DNA of 64,000 bases. Origin: Staphylococcus gallinarum (GTDB taxonomy: Bacteria; Bacillota; Bacilli; Staphylococcales; Staphylococcaceae). A program made the position numbers and the translations under genes. A model generated the notes under the pieces. It worked only from the letters and a program-made list of their open reading frames with translations. It was not told the DNA's origin and searched no databases. The DNA lies in the NCBI RefSeq assembly GCF_000875895.1, contig NZ_JXCF01000026.1, positions 186,001-250,000 of the forward strand, given 5' to 3'. The first letter of the stretch is position 1, and the number at the start of each line of letters is the position of its first letter. Of the stretch, positions 37,995 to 46,605 are shown piece after piece.

Positions 37995-38999
37995 TTAACC
38001 CTTAAAGTTAGAAGGGGATTGTAAATTGATTATTGGGTTTGTCCATTTTGTTACAAACCGCGTAGATAATATAAAAACTATAAGTGTTGTAACTAAGACT
38101 AAATATACATAAGTAAGTGTTGAAATATCATCTTTAAATGGATATATTTTGTATCCACGTAGAACGCCTATAACTAAACCATGTAGTAAGTAAATATACA
38201 TGGTTCTTTTACCTATGTATGTAAAGAATCTTTTTGTTTTAGGTACTAATATTAAAAATGAAAACATTGTAATTAATATTACAAAGTATAAAAGCAATCT
38301 TTTAACTGGACTATATAAATCTTGCTTACCTTCCAAAGAGATATATGGTGAATCTCCGAGTAACCAATCAGAATTGATAGGGTGAAGGTAATAAATTGTA
38401 AAGAACCCAGCCAATACAAGTAACGCTATTGGTATGAATTTTTTATTTCTAAATAGTTTAGTATGTTCAAATTTAAATAAGTAGCCCAAATAGAAAATTG
38501 GGAAGAACATAATTGTTCTTGAAAAACTCAAATACGTATCAATATCGTCTGAGTATCCGGCAAATAGAGATACAATAATTGCTATCGGTAAAACAATGTA
38601 TGATTTATATTCTTTTACTATTACTAAAATAACATGGAAGAAAAATAGTGTGAGCAAGAACCATAATGCAAATACTGGATCAAATGGATCCATACTAACA
38701 CTGTCTTCTTTGCCAGTTAAAAAGTAATATATCGAAAAGAATGCAAAGAATATAAAGTATGGAATTAATAGTTTTTTTGATACTTTTTCAATATATCTAC
38801 CTTCACCAGCTTTTTTGGCAAAGTATCCTGATATAAATAAAAAACCAGGCATATGGAAGCTATATATTGTCAGATATAAAGATGATAAAAAACGACTTTC
38901 ACCAGAATATGGTTGTAATAAATGACCGAATACGACGAGGAAAATCAATAACGCTCTTGCATTGTCAAAGAAGTAATCCCTGTTTTTTAATTGATTCAT
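37995..38999 (-). CDS. Acyltransferase family 3 membrane protein
   Basis: A 334-residue membrane protein with about ten helices and the acyltransferase-3 signature at the N-terminus (RDYFFDNARALLIFLVVFGH, about 5-24, with the catalytic-type His). IYSFHMPGFLFISGYFA follows, then TMYIYLLHGLV near the end. Related proteins O-acetylate or otherwise acylate surface sugars; the target here is unknown, and the cell-wall genes nearby make an envelope substrate plausible. I chose the ATG at 38999 (MNQLKNRDYF), 7 bases after AAAGGAG; the preceding ATG is 4 bases away, and the long frame to 39128 has no ribosome site. Confidence 0.8.
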   Translation of the reverse strand: MNQLKNRDYFFDNARALLIFLVVFGHLLQPYSGESRFLSSLYLTIYSFHMPGFLFISGYFAKKAGEGRYIEKVSKKLLIPYFIFFAFFSIYYFLTGKEDSVSMDPFDPVFALWFLLTLFFFHVILVIVKEYKSYIVLPIAIIVSLFAGYSDDIDTYLSFSRTIMFFPIFYLGYLFKFEHTKLFRNKKFIPIALLVLAGFFTIYYLHPINSDWLLGDSPYISLEGKQDLYSPVKRLLLYFVILITMFSFLILVPKTKRFFTYIGKRTMYIYLLHGLVIGVLRGYKIYPFKDDISTLTYVYLVLVTTLIVFILSTRFVTKWTNPIINLQSPSNFKG

Positions 39000-39197
39000 C
39001 ATGATTCTCCTTTTGTTTACTCTGTAGAAATTAAATACTACTGTTACTAATTTATTATAAAATGAATGGGTTATGCAACGAAATAGGTCACATTGTAGAT
39101 TTTTATTGTATATATACCCGAATAACATTATAATATTATAGAATAAAATAATTAAATATATAGATAGATAACAACTAAATAGTGGAGATGAAACAAC

Positions 39198-39617
39198 ATG
39201 TATAAACAGCTAGAACAATTAATCACATTAACAAGCAATGATTTAAACTTGGTAAGTAGACGCTTTGGTCAGCGTACAGATTTAACATCAGAGCAATTAG
39301 AAATGTTAAGAATCTTATATAGTTATGATGTATTATCGCAATATGATCTTACGATGAAAATTAACAAAGAACAATCCATTGTATCGAGATGGATAAAGAA
39401 GTTATGTAATATGGGTTATATTACTAGTAAACAATCAAGTCGTGATTTAAGATGTAAAGATTTAACGTTAACGGATGAAGCTAAAGCATTAGTACGACAA
39501 ATCAATGAAGTACGCGTTGCTTTAATAGAAGCACGTTGTCAAAACTTAACAGCAGTGGATATAGAAAATTTAAATGCATTACTCAATAAGTTAAATGTCC
39601 ATCATGCTCATATTTAG
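39198..39617 (+). CDS. MarR-family transcriptional regulator
   Basis: A 139-residue winged-helix protein. The recognition region is YDLTMKINKEQSIVSRWIKKLCNMGYI (about 50-76), with the wing SKQSSRDLRCKDLTLTDEA. A similar regulator sits beside atl in S. aureus (the SAUSA300_0954 position). It lacks the N-terminal cysteine of the SarZ-like gene 2.6 kb away. Targets are unknown; the neighbouring acyltransferase and autolysin are candidates by position only. It is monocistronic. Confidence 0.8.
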   Translation: MYKQLEQLITLTSNDLNLVSRRFGQRTDLTSEQLEMLRILYSYDVLSQYDLTMKINKEQSIVSRWIKKLCNMGYITSKQSSRDLRCKDLTLTDEAKALVRQINEVRVALIEARCQNLTAVDIENLNALLNKLNVHHAHI

Positions 39618-39652
39618 TTGATCTATTTGTAATAAGTCTTAAATTAAAAATT

Positions 39653-39697
39653 AAAGAGAACATGAATCCTTGTAGTAGGATACATGTTCTCTTTATT
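39653..39697. terminator. Bidirectional terminator between the marR gene and atl
   Basis: AAAGAGAACATG.ATCCT pairs with AGGAT.CATGTTCTCTTT around TGTAGT, with T on the plus strand and A-rich sequence before it. Confidence 0.92.
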
Positions 39698-39729
39698 TAG
39701 TTTGTCATAAATTTTATGAAATTGAAGCT

Positions 39730-42700
39730 TTATTTATAAGTGTTTACATCAAAGTATTTACCTACTTTGTCCATTGAATCATAGAATGATTTAATTCTTG
39801 TAGCATTATGTTTGGCCCAAGCAACGTCTGTTGCATATTGGTGTACACCAGGATTATCAGGGTTCCAACGCATTTTATATAATGTGTTTTGTCCTTGATT
39901 GATATAAGAGCTTGCGATAAATTGTGCACCACCGACAATCGCTTTCTTAACTGAGTCCCAACCGTTATTTTTAGCAGTAATAAAGCCTTGCTTAACAGCA
40001 TCGTGATCAACAGCGCCAATACCAAACATATTATAATATTTAGTAGGTTGGTTTGTAACTACTTTATTATTCACGACGTTGCCACCATTAGCTAGGGTAG
40101 ATGTACCGTTACCAGTTTCTAATAAGGCATGTGAAATTAAATACACTTCATTGATATTATTTTCTTTAGCAGCTTGACTAAATGCAGCACCTTGACCTTC
40201 TAAGATACCTTTACCAACTAATAGTTTATTTAAATCTGTTGCATTAATATTTTGAGCTTTATCTAAACGTAAGAATTGGTATTTTTGAGTTGCATCTTTA
40301 ACTAATTTGTTTGAATCCATCGCTGATTTGATTTCAGCAGAAGTTGCATCTTCCCATTTACCTGGTACGCGTTGGATTTGTGGTTTTGTATTTAGACCTT
40401 TTTGTAGCGCAACAGCTTGATCTAAAGTCATTCCAGTTGCATAGTATTTTACAAGTTCTTTGCGTAAATCAGCTGCTTTAATCCATACCGTTTTACCATT
40501 CGATAACTTACCATGATACCAAGTAATACCATTAATTGTTTGTTGTTCAAATACATCAAAGATACCTTCATAGAAGTCTCTTAATGAACCAGCACCTTTA
40601 GTAGCAGTAGGGTCTAAGTAATATTGGCCATTTTCATTATAGATAATGTAGTCATATTTGAGTGGTGTAGGGTTGCTTTGAGTTGTTGCTTGGTTTAAAT
40701 CTTTAGCAGCAATCCAGCCTGTCTTGTTGTTTACATTTCCATAAATATATTCATCTTTATCAACAAATAATGATTTCGATGCATTAAATTTATTGTTACC
40801 AACTTTGTTTAAAGTATCAATTTGTTGTGCCTTTGTACCCCAAGGAATCGCATATAGACCATTGTTTGTAGGTTTAATTGTATATTGACCTTTTTTAGCT
40901 TCTGCCTTAGTTAAATTACGCGTATTAATATCTTTAGTGTTAACCCAACCGATAGGTGTTTTTTGGTTTGTATTCTGAATTAATACATACGTATTATCGC
41001 CTTGAGTACGTTGCTTTGAAATCGTGTATGTCTTACCTGAGAATTTAGAAGCATCTTTACCTTGCTCATCAAATACTGTTGTCTTGATTCCAGAATTTTG
41101 CGTATTTAATTGACCAATTTTGCTTACATTTGTTGTTTTATTTACAGTGTTGTTTGCTTTTGTAGCTTCTTTAACTTGGATATCTTTAGTAAGCATCCAA
41201 CCCATATTTGTATTCGTCTTATTATCTGTAATTAAGTAAAATTGTTTACTACCTAGTGCAGCTTTTTTACTTAGTTTAAATGTTTTACCATTAACGTATG
41301 ATTTTTGTACACCTTGCTTATCATAAACAGATGTATAAACACCGCTATTTGTTTTATTAACTGTACCTTGTTGGTTTGTTAGGTTAGTTACAACTAATTT
41401 ATTTGTATCAGTAGAAGGGGTTGTAGTACTGTTTGATGTTAATTTACTTAAACTTACCCATCCAGATACTTTATTAACTGTGCCATAAAGGTAGTTTGTT
41501 TTGCCAATTTGTTGTTGTTTCGTTGCTTTAAATGTTTGTGCAGATTTACCAGATACTGTGCCTACCTTTTGTGAACTTGTTCCCCAAGGTACGCTGTAAA
41601 GAACTTCGCCTGGTTTTATCTTGTAGCTCTTATTAATTTTAGCAACTGATTTTGCAGTGTTATAATTCACATCATTTTGTTTAACCCAACCAATTAAATT
41701 ACCTTTATTATAATCTGATACTAAATAGTATTTTTCTTGGCCTAGAGTAGCTGTTTTTGTAACTTTTAAGGTTTGGTTTGTACGGTTTGTTGCTTTACCA
41801 TTTTTGTCATATACAGTTGTGTAGACGCCATTGTTTTTACTATTGATACGTCCTACACCGCTATTTGTCTTAACGGATAATTGTCCTGTTTTAGGTGTGT
41901 CATCTGTGTTCGTACTACCACTATTATTTGATGATGTAGTACCCCAATCCGCAGCTTGACCAGTTTGGATTAAATACTTTTCATATATTAAATCATATAA
42001 TTCATCATAACTGTAATTGTGCGCTGCTAAATAACCATGAGGGTCACTGTGATCCGTGCCACCTAAATAAGTACTTACAGCTTTGTGTGTCCACACTGTT
42101 CCAGCACCATCATATTCAGCGCTATCAGGTTTCAAACCATAGTAACGTAAATTAGTTGCGGCATAATCAGCATAGTTATTGATAGAGCGTGCAAATGAAT
42201 CATAATCATGTGTGTGTACTAATTCAACATGAATGAAACGTTCGTTAGCAGGAGCACCTGCACCCCAAGCTAAATAATCTGTATTCGCAGTTTCAATAAT
42301 TCTATTACCGTCAACATACGCATGAACGAAAGCACTATTGTAATTATTCTTCATATAGTTAACTTCGCCAGTAATTGTTGAATTATCATTTGCTGTATCA
42401 TGCATAACGATTCCTTCAGGTTTACCATAGCGATAGTTATATTGTGGTAAATAACTAGCAATATCTTGTTCATAATTTGGTGCCGTAAAGTTATTTTTAC
42501 GGATATAATTATTGATTGATGAATTGACTTGTGGTGTATATCTTTGCAATGTTGACTTAGTAGTTGCTTCTTTTTTAACTGCAGCACGTGTAGTTGTAGC
42601 TTGTGAAGTATTCGCAGTGTAATTAGCAGTTCTTAACATAGGTGTTACATCAGATGTAGTGTCTTCATCTGTGTCGTTGTTTGATGCTACTGCTACCTTT

Positions 42701-43722
42701 CTTGCAACTGGTTCAGTAGTTGTAGTTTGCTCATTTGACTCTAAAGCATTGTCTGTTGAATCTGATTTAGTAGCTACTGCAACAGCGCCATCTTCATGAT
42801 TAGTTTCTAATGCACTGTTGTTATCATTAGTGTCTTGAGTTGAAGCTGTTGAATCAGCACTATCTTTAACTTGATTCGCGTTTACTGTTGAATCACTAGA
42901 AATTTGCTCATCAGTAGTATTATCATCTTGTTTCTTTGCTGATGTATCCTCTTCATTATCATCTGATTTCACTTCATTTGTTGAAGTAGAAGCTTGATCA
43001 GAATTAGCATCACTCTCTTGTGTTGCAACATTACTGTTTGATGTAGTTGGAGCTTCGTCTTGTTGTGTTGCTTCAACATTAGTGTTATTTGTATCAAGTT
43101 GTGCTGACTGTTCAGTTGTATCTTCAGTACTTTGTTGTTCATTAACTGAGCTTTCTGAAGTATTGCTGTTAGTTGTCGCATCTTCAGTTGCATTTGAGTC
43201 TTGAGACTTCATATCTTGAGATTCAGCAGATGAATTCTCTTGAGTGGTTGTATGATCAGCTGTTGTTTCATCTTTAGAAGACATATCTTCTTGAGTTGAG
43301 CTTTCATCGTTAACTTTAGAATTTTGTTGATCAGCTGTCGCATCTGATTGTTGAGTTGTAACAGCATCAGTTTCTGAATTTGAAGCTGTTTCATTTGTGT
43401 ATGTATTTGCTTCTTCTGTTGAGTCGCTGTTTAAATCATCTAGAAGTGCATCATAATTAGATACTTGATCAGCATCTTGTGACTTAACTTGCGTAGGGTC
43501 TTGGTAGGCCTGTGTTCCAGAAATATTAGTTGTTGGTTTACTAATTTCTGCTTGAATTTGCTTACCTTGTTGTTGAGTTTGCTCATCGTTTAACACATTT
43601 TTATTTTTTGTTTGATCTTGTGTATTTTCTGCTGCATGAGCATGATGAGTTGTCAAAGCAGTACCTGCAAACGTAAGTGCTACAATTGATGGTACTTTAT
43701 AAGTAAACTTTTTATTAATCAT
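39730..43722 (-). CDS. atl: Bifunctional autolysin Atl (amidase and glucosaminidase)
   Basis: A 1330-residue secreted autolysin that splits daughter cells. The signal peptide spans 1-30, cut near HAHA-AEN. A propeptide of about 360 residues is almost pure S/T/D/E/N/Q. The Zn amidase domain (about 395-610) has MHDTAND (about 437), WTHKAV (about 544) and DHSDPHGY (about 557). GW repeats that bind lipoteichoic acid run through about 630-1070 as three double modules. The endo-N-acetylglucosaminidase (about 1090-1330) has its catalytic Glu in SHALLETGNGTS (about 1199). AAAGGGG precedes the ATG. S. aureus Atl has 1256 residues and a proline/lysine-containing propeptide. This acidic one is longer and closer in style to AtlE of coagulase-negative species. 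Confidence 0.96.
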   Translation of the reverse strand: MINKKFTYKVPSIVALTFAGTALTTHHAHAAENTQDQTKNKNVLNDEQTQQQGKQIQAEISKPTTNISGTQAYQDPTQVKSQDADQVSNYDALLDDLNSDSTEEANTYTNETASNSETDAVTTQQSDATADQQNSKVNDESSTQEDMSSKDETTADHTTTQENSSAESQDMKSQDSNATEDATTNSNTSESSVNEQQSTEDTTEQSAQLDTNNTNVEATQQDEAPTTSNSNVATQESDANSDQASTSTNEVKSDDNEEDTSAKKQDDNTTDEQISSDSTVNANQVKDSADSTASTQDTNDNNSALETNHEDGAVAVATKSDSTDNALESNEQTTTTEPVARKVAVASNNDTDEDTTSDVTPMLRTANYTANTSQATTTRAAVKKEATTKSTLQRYTPQVNSSINNYIRKNNFTAPNYEQDIASYLPQYNYRYGKPEGIVMHDTANDNSTITGEVNYMKNNYNSAFVHAYVDGNRIIETANTDYLAWGAGAPANERFIHVELVHTHDYDSFARSINNYADYAATNLRYYGLKPDSAEYDGAGTVWTHKAVSTYLGGTDHSDPHGYLAAHNYSYDELYDLIYEKYLIQTGQAADWGTTSSNNSGSTNTDDTPKTGQLSVKTNSGVGRINSKNNGVYTTVYDKNGKATNRTNQTLKVTKTATLGQEKYYLVSDYNKGNLIGWVKQNDVNYNTAKSVAKINKSYKIKPGEVLYSVPWGTSSQKVGTVSGKSAQTFKATKQQQIGKTNYLYGTVNKVSGWVSLSKLTSNSTTTPSTDTNKLVVTNLTNQQGTVNKTNSGVYTSVYDKQGVQKSYVNGKTFKLSKKAALGSKQFYLITDNKTNTNMGWMLTKDIQVKEATKANNTVNKTTNVSKIGQLNTQNSGIKTTVFDEQGKDASKFSGKTYTISKQRTQGDNTYVLIQNTNQKTPIGWVNTKDINTRNLTKAEAKKGQYTIKPTNNGLYAIPWGTKAQQIDTLNKVGNNKFNASKSLFVDKDEYIYGNVNNKTGWIAAKDLNQATTQSNPTPLKYDYIIYNENGQYYLDPTATKGAGSLRDFYEGIFDVFEQQTINGITWYHGKLSNGKTVWIKAADLRKELVKYYATGMTLDQAVALQKGLNTKPQIQRVPGKWEDATSAEIKSAMDSNKLVKDATQKYQFLRLDKAQNINATDLNKLLVGKGILEGQGAAFSQAAKENNINEVYLISHALLETGNGTSTLANGGNVVNNKVVTNQPTKYYNMFGIGAVDHDAVKQGFITAKNNGWDSVKKAIVGGAQFIASSYINQGQNTLYKMRWNPDNPGVHQYATDVAWAKHNATRIKSFYDSMDKVGKYFDVNTYK

Positions 43723-43849
43723 TAAACTGCCCCTTTAACAAAATTATTTAGTGTCATTATAATACGTCTAAAGTATGAGTTGTTTAATTTCATCATTTTG
43801 TAATATAAAATTAATCTTATTCAATGTCGGATAATTAAGAAAATATTAA

Positions 43850-43871
43850 TTAAAGCGTTATAACGCTTTAA
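43850..43871. promoter_or_regulatory. 22-bp perfect palindrome upstream of atl
   Basis: The palindrome is centred at 43860/43861, with half-site TTAAAGCGTTA. It lies 128 bases before the atl ATG and 80 bases past the GNAT gene stop. It has no T run, so an operator fits better than a terminator. The half-site is vaguely cre-like. Confidence 0.5.
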
Positions 43872-43950
43872 TAATATATTGTTATAAAATTACACTATAT
43901 TAAATATTACAAATGATAAATGAAGTTTAAATGTAATTCTTAGATTAAGT

Positions 43951-44376
43951 TTATTTTATAGATTTTTTCATGGCGATATGTTCAATACCTTCTTCCAAAA
44001 ATACTGAACCATATGAAAGATAACCTATTGATTCATAAAATGCTTGAGCGTGACATTGTGCATTAAGTTTAACTGTATCGTAACCTTCATCAACAGTGGC
44101 ATGTTCTATGGCTTGCATGAGTTGTTTGCCATACCCGTGTTTACGGTACTGCTTTAGAATAGCTACACGTTCTATCTTCGCCACATTATCTACATTTCTA
44201 AAGCGAGCTGTCGCAAAAGGGGTTCCGTGTTGGTCGTATCCAATAATATGTGTGGCGATGGTTTCAAATTCATCTATTTCATTATCAATAGGTACGCCTT
44301 GTTCTTCTACAAAAACCTCTTTTCTAATGTCTAACGCATCATTCATCATTTTCTCGTTTCTTACAATTTCAAACAT
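43951..44376 (-). CDS. GNAT-family N-acetyltransferase (ElaA/YjcF-like)
   Basis: A 141-residue acetyltransferase. The acetyl-CoA motif is VAILKQYRKHGYGKQLMQAIEHA (about 71-93). QCHAQAFYESIGYLSYGSVFLEEGIEHIAM at the end is typical of the YjcF/ElaA branch. The substrate is unknown. GTCAGGAGATAAAA provides the ribosome site. It is downstream of a terminator that closes the DUF2538-lcpB unit and is probably transcribed separately. Confidence 0.82.
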   Translation of the reverse strand: MFEIVRNEKMMNDALDIRKEVFVEEQGVPIDNEIDEFETIATHIIGYDQHGTPFATARFRNVDNVAKIERVAILKQYRKHGYGKQLMQAIEHATVDEGYDTVKLNAQCHAQAFYESIGYLSYGSVFLEEGIEHIAMKKSIK

Positions 44377-44403
44377 ATTTTTATCTCCTGACTTGTGATT
44401 ATT

Positions 44404-44433
44404 AAAAAAACCCTACCGTTTATACGATAGGGT
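44404..44433 (-). terminator. Terminator after the DUF2538 gene
   Basis: On the minus strand CCCTATCGT...ACGGTAGGG forms the stem, followed by seven T. Confidence 0.88.
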
Positions 44434-44439
44434 AGTAGC

Positions 44440-44913
44440 TTACTGTGCATTTTTTCTAACGATTGCAGTATATTGCCAAAAAATACGCATTTGTGCAATA
44501 TTCCAATTATTCATTCCCATTGTATAACCTGATGGTTTGAAAAGATGGACATCTGTTACTTCTAAAGCAGCTGCAATTAAATATTGGATAGGTATACTGA
44601 TTTGTTTCATTGTTTCTGTAATACCGTTTTGATCATAAACCCATGTAAATGGCAATTCAGATTCAAACACATCTACTTTATCAAATATTTCTGGAAGGGC
44701 AACAATATAACATGCACCGTCAACAACTGGATTTTCATCACTATCTTTATAGTAAATACGCAATGCTTCATAATTTTCACGATGTTCATGGTTTACATAG
44801 AAAAATTCATTTCTAAATAATGCCATATCTTTACTGTGAATCAATTGTTGTTCTAAAACATTGAACATCCCATTAACGTGTGCAAGTTTTTCATATGTTT
44901 TTCGCGACATCAT
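44440..44913 (-). CDS. DUF2538 family protein
   Basis: A 157-residue soluble protein without a signal peptide, rich in aromatic residues (FRNEFFYVNHEHRENYEALRIYY; SGYTMGMNNWNIAQMRIFW). It matches the staphylococcal DUF2538 family encoded next to lcpB. In S. aureus the equivalent gene (SAUSA300_0957) has been linked to peptidoglycan cross-linking and beta-lactam susceptibility, but its biochemistry is unknown. Two adjacent ATGs (44913, 44910) sit 5 and 8 bases from AAAGGAG. It follows lcpB by 19 bases on the same transcript. Confidence 0.8.
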   Translation of the reverse strand: MMSRKTYEKLAHVNGMFNVLEQQLIHSKDMALFRNEFFYVNHEHRENYEALRIYYKDSDENPVVDGACYIVALPEIFDKVDVFESELPFTWVYDQNGITETMKQISIPIQYLIAAALEVTDVHLFKPSGYTMGMNNWNIAQMRIFWQYTAIVRKNAQ

Positions 44914-44932
44914 TTGAGCTCCTTTCTACAGA

Positions 44933-46246
44933 TTAATATTGGTTAGTAGGCACGTCTCCGGTAGGCGCTTGTTGTGAAGGTTCTGCGGATGGTGCCTGTT
45001 GTTGATTTACATCATTTTGCTGTTGTTGGTTAGCGTCTTGTTGTTGGTCAACGTCACTTTGTTGAGAATTTGATTGATCTTGACTTGAGTCATATTGTTG
45101 GCTGGTATTGTCTTGTGTTGAATCAGGCGACTCAGTAGAATTATTTTGTTCGGTAGATGTTGAATCTTGTTGATTGTCACTATCATCTGAGCTATCGTTT
45201 TGATTTTTACGCAATAAGCTCTTATCAATTTCTGTCTGTGGTACGAGTGTACCATAAAAATCTTTCACACGTTTATTTAAAAAGTCATCTTTATCTTTAA
45301 TTTTTGGTAAACCTAAGTCTTTTCTTAATAAGTTGGATGTACTCATAATACTTTTAAGGCTAGGATTATAATAATAAATACCATCTAAATAATCATCTTC
45401 ACCTTTAAGTTGCTTACTTTTAATATCGATATCATTTTGTAAATATTTAGTTGCTAATGCCTTTACTTCTTTGGAACTAAAATTGTGCTTCGAATTATCT
45501 CCGACGATTTGAATGACATCGTCTAATTTATCAAATGAATCTAATTTTTGAGCTTTTGCGAATAATATCTTCAATAAGTCCATTTGTCTTTGACCACGTT
45601 TTAAATCAGAGTCATGGTGTCTTGTTCTAGCTACAGCTAGCGCTTGATCACCATTTAATTTTTGGTAGCCTTTCTTGACTTTAATCTTTCCTGTATCATT
45701 CGTGTTTGGTTCATTTATATCGTAGGGTACTTTATAGTAAATACCACCAAGTTCATTGACTGCATCTACGAATGCTTCCATATTAATTCTAACGTAATAA
45801 TCAACTGGAACGTTTAGTGTTGCTTCTACTGAGTCCATTGAAGCAGTAGGGCCACCGTATGCGTGCGCGTGTGTAATTTTATCGTAGAATCCGACTTTTG
45901 GAATATAACTAATTGTGTCTCGAGGAATGCTTAGCATTCTGATTTGGTTTTTATCTGCATTAAAAGTGGATAAAATCATTGCGTCTGTTCTTGAATGTTC
46001 AGTAGTTTGCCCATTTTTCTCACGCCCACTATTTTCATCGATACCTAAAAATAAAATAGAAACCGGGTCTTTTGAAGGATTCACCTTTTCGCTACGAATA
46101 TTGGATTGTCGCGAAGAATCTCCATTGTTAAATGAATTTTCAAAAGCACCTTGGGATGATTTTAATAAAATAACAGCAAATATTACTGGAACAACTACAA
46201 GAATTAAAGATAGAAATATTAAAAAATATTTAAAAAATTTATTCAT
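44933..46246 (-). CDS. lcpB: LytR-CpsA-Psr family ligase LcpB
   Basis: A 437-residue membrane-anchored LCP enzyme, which transfers undecaprenyl-linked wall teichoic acid onto peptidoglycan. The N-terminal helix is at about 6-28. The catalytic domain (about 65-300) shows the lipid-phosphate binding residues in RTDAMILSTF, SIPRDTISYIP, THAHAYGGP, VDYYVRINM and ARTRHHDSDLKRGQRQ. The last 100 residues are a hydrophilic Q/N/S/D tail with repeated QQQ and NQQ, longer than I expect for S. aureus LcpB (about 405 residues). I chose the ATG at 46246 (MNKFFKYFLIF), 8 bases after GGGGAGC; the frame to 46279 reads through the ribosome site. Confidence 0.9.
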   Translation of the reverse strand: MNKFFKYFLIFLSLILVVVPVIFAVILLKSSQGAFENSFNNGDSSRQSNIRSEKVNPSKDPVSILFLGIDENSGREKNGQTTEHSRTDAMILSTFNADKNQIRMLSIPRDTISYIPKVGFYDKITHAHAYGGPTASMDSVEATLNVPVDYYVRINMEAFVDAVNELGGIYYKVPYDINEPNTNDTGKIKVKKGYQKLNGDQALAVARTRHHDSDLKRGQRQMDLLKILFAKAQKLDSFDKLDDVIQIVGDNSKHNFSSKEVKALATKYLQNDIDIKSKQLKGEDDYLDGIYYYNPSLKSIMSTSNLLRKDLGLPKIKDKDDFLNKRVKDFYGTLVPQTEIDKSLLRKNQNDSSDDSDNQQDSTSTEQNNSTESPDSTQDNTSQQYDSSQDQSNSQQSDVDQQQDANQQQQNDVNQQQAPSAEPSQQAPTGDVPTNQY

Positions 46247-46279
46247 GTTTGAAGCTCCCCATGCATATGATTTGTACAT

Positions 46280-46605
46280 ATTACTATATTTTTCTGAAAG
46301 TTATAGTTCTTTTTAACTTTGTTAAATTATTGTAAAGAAGAAAATGTACTATAACTTATAATTTTATAACTAACATTAAAAAAATTCAACTAAGAATATA
46401 GTCGTAAATTTAAGGAATTTTGTTTAAGTTAAAAAATAGGGGTAAACAATAATTTTGCACAACTAAGATTTATTGTTAAATAATTGATGGCACGTCTGAA
46501 AAATGATTTCTTTAAAGACATACGATATAATGATAAATATATTAATATTAAAATATGAAAATTATTATTAACCTTGTGTGATTGATATAAGGAGGAACTC
46601 AGAGA
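46280..46605. other. Divergent intergenic region lcpB/pgcA
   Basis: A 326-base AT-rich spacer with no gene or stable RNA fold seen. It must hold both divergent promoters; AAGGAGG before the ATG at 46606 is the only clear signal. Confidence 0.5.

Noticed and set aside
42969-43394. Several minus-strand frames rich in L, Q, K and I inside atl
   Set aside because: They are frame-shifted readings of the repetitive S/T/D/Q propeptide codons, without ribosome sites.
45007-45255. An 82-codon frame inside the lcpB tail
   Set aside because: It is a shadow of the CAA/AAC-rich tail coding sequence, with no ribosome site.
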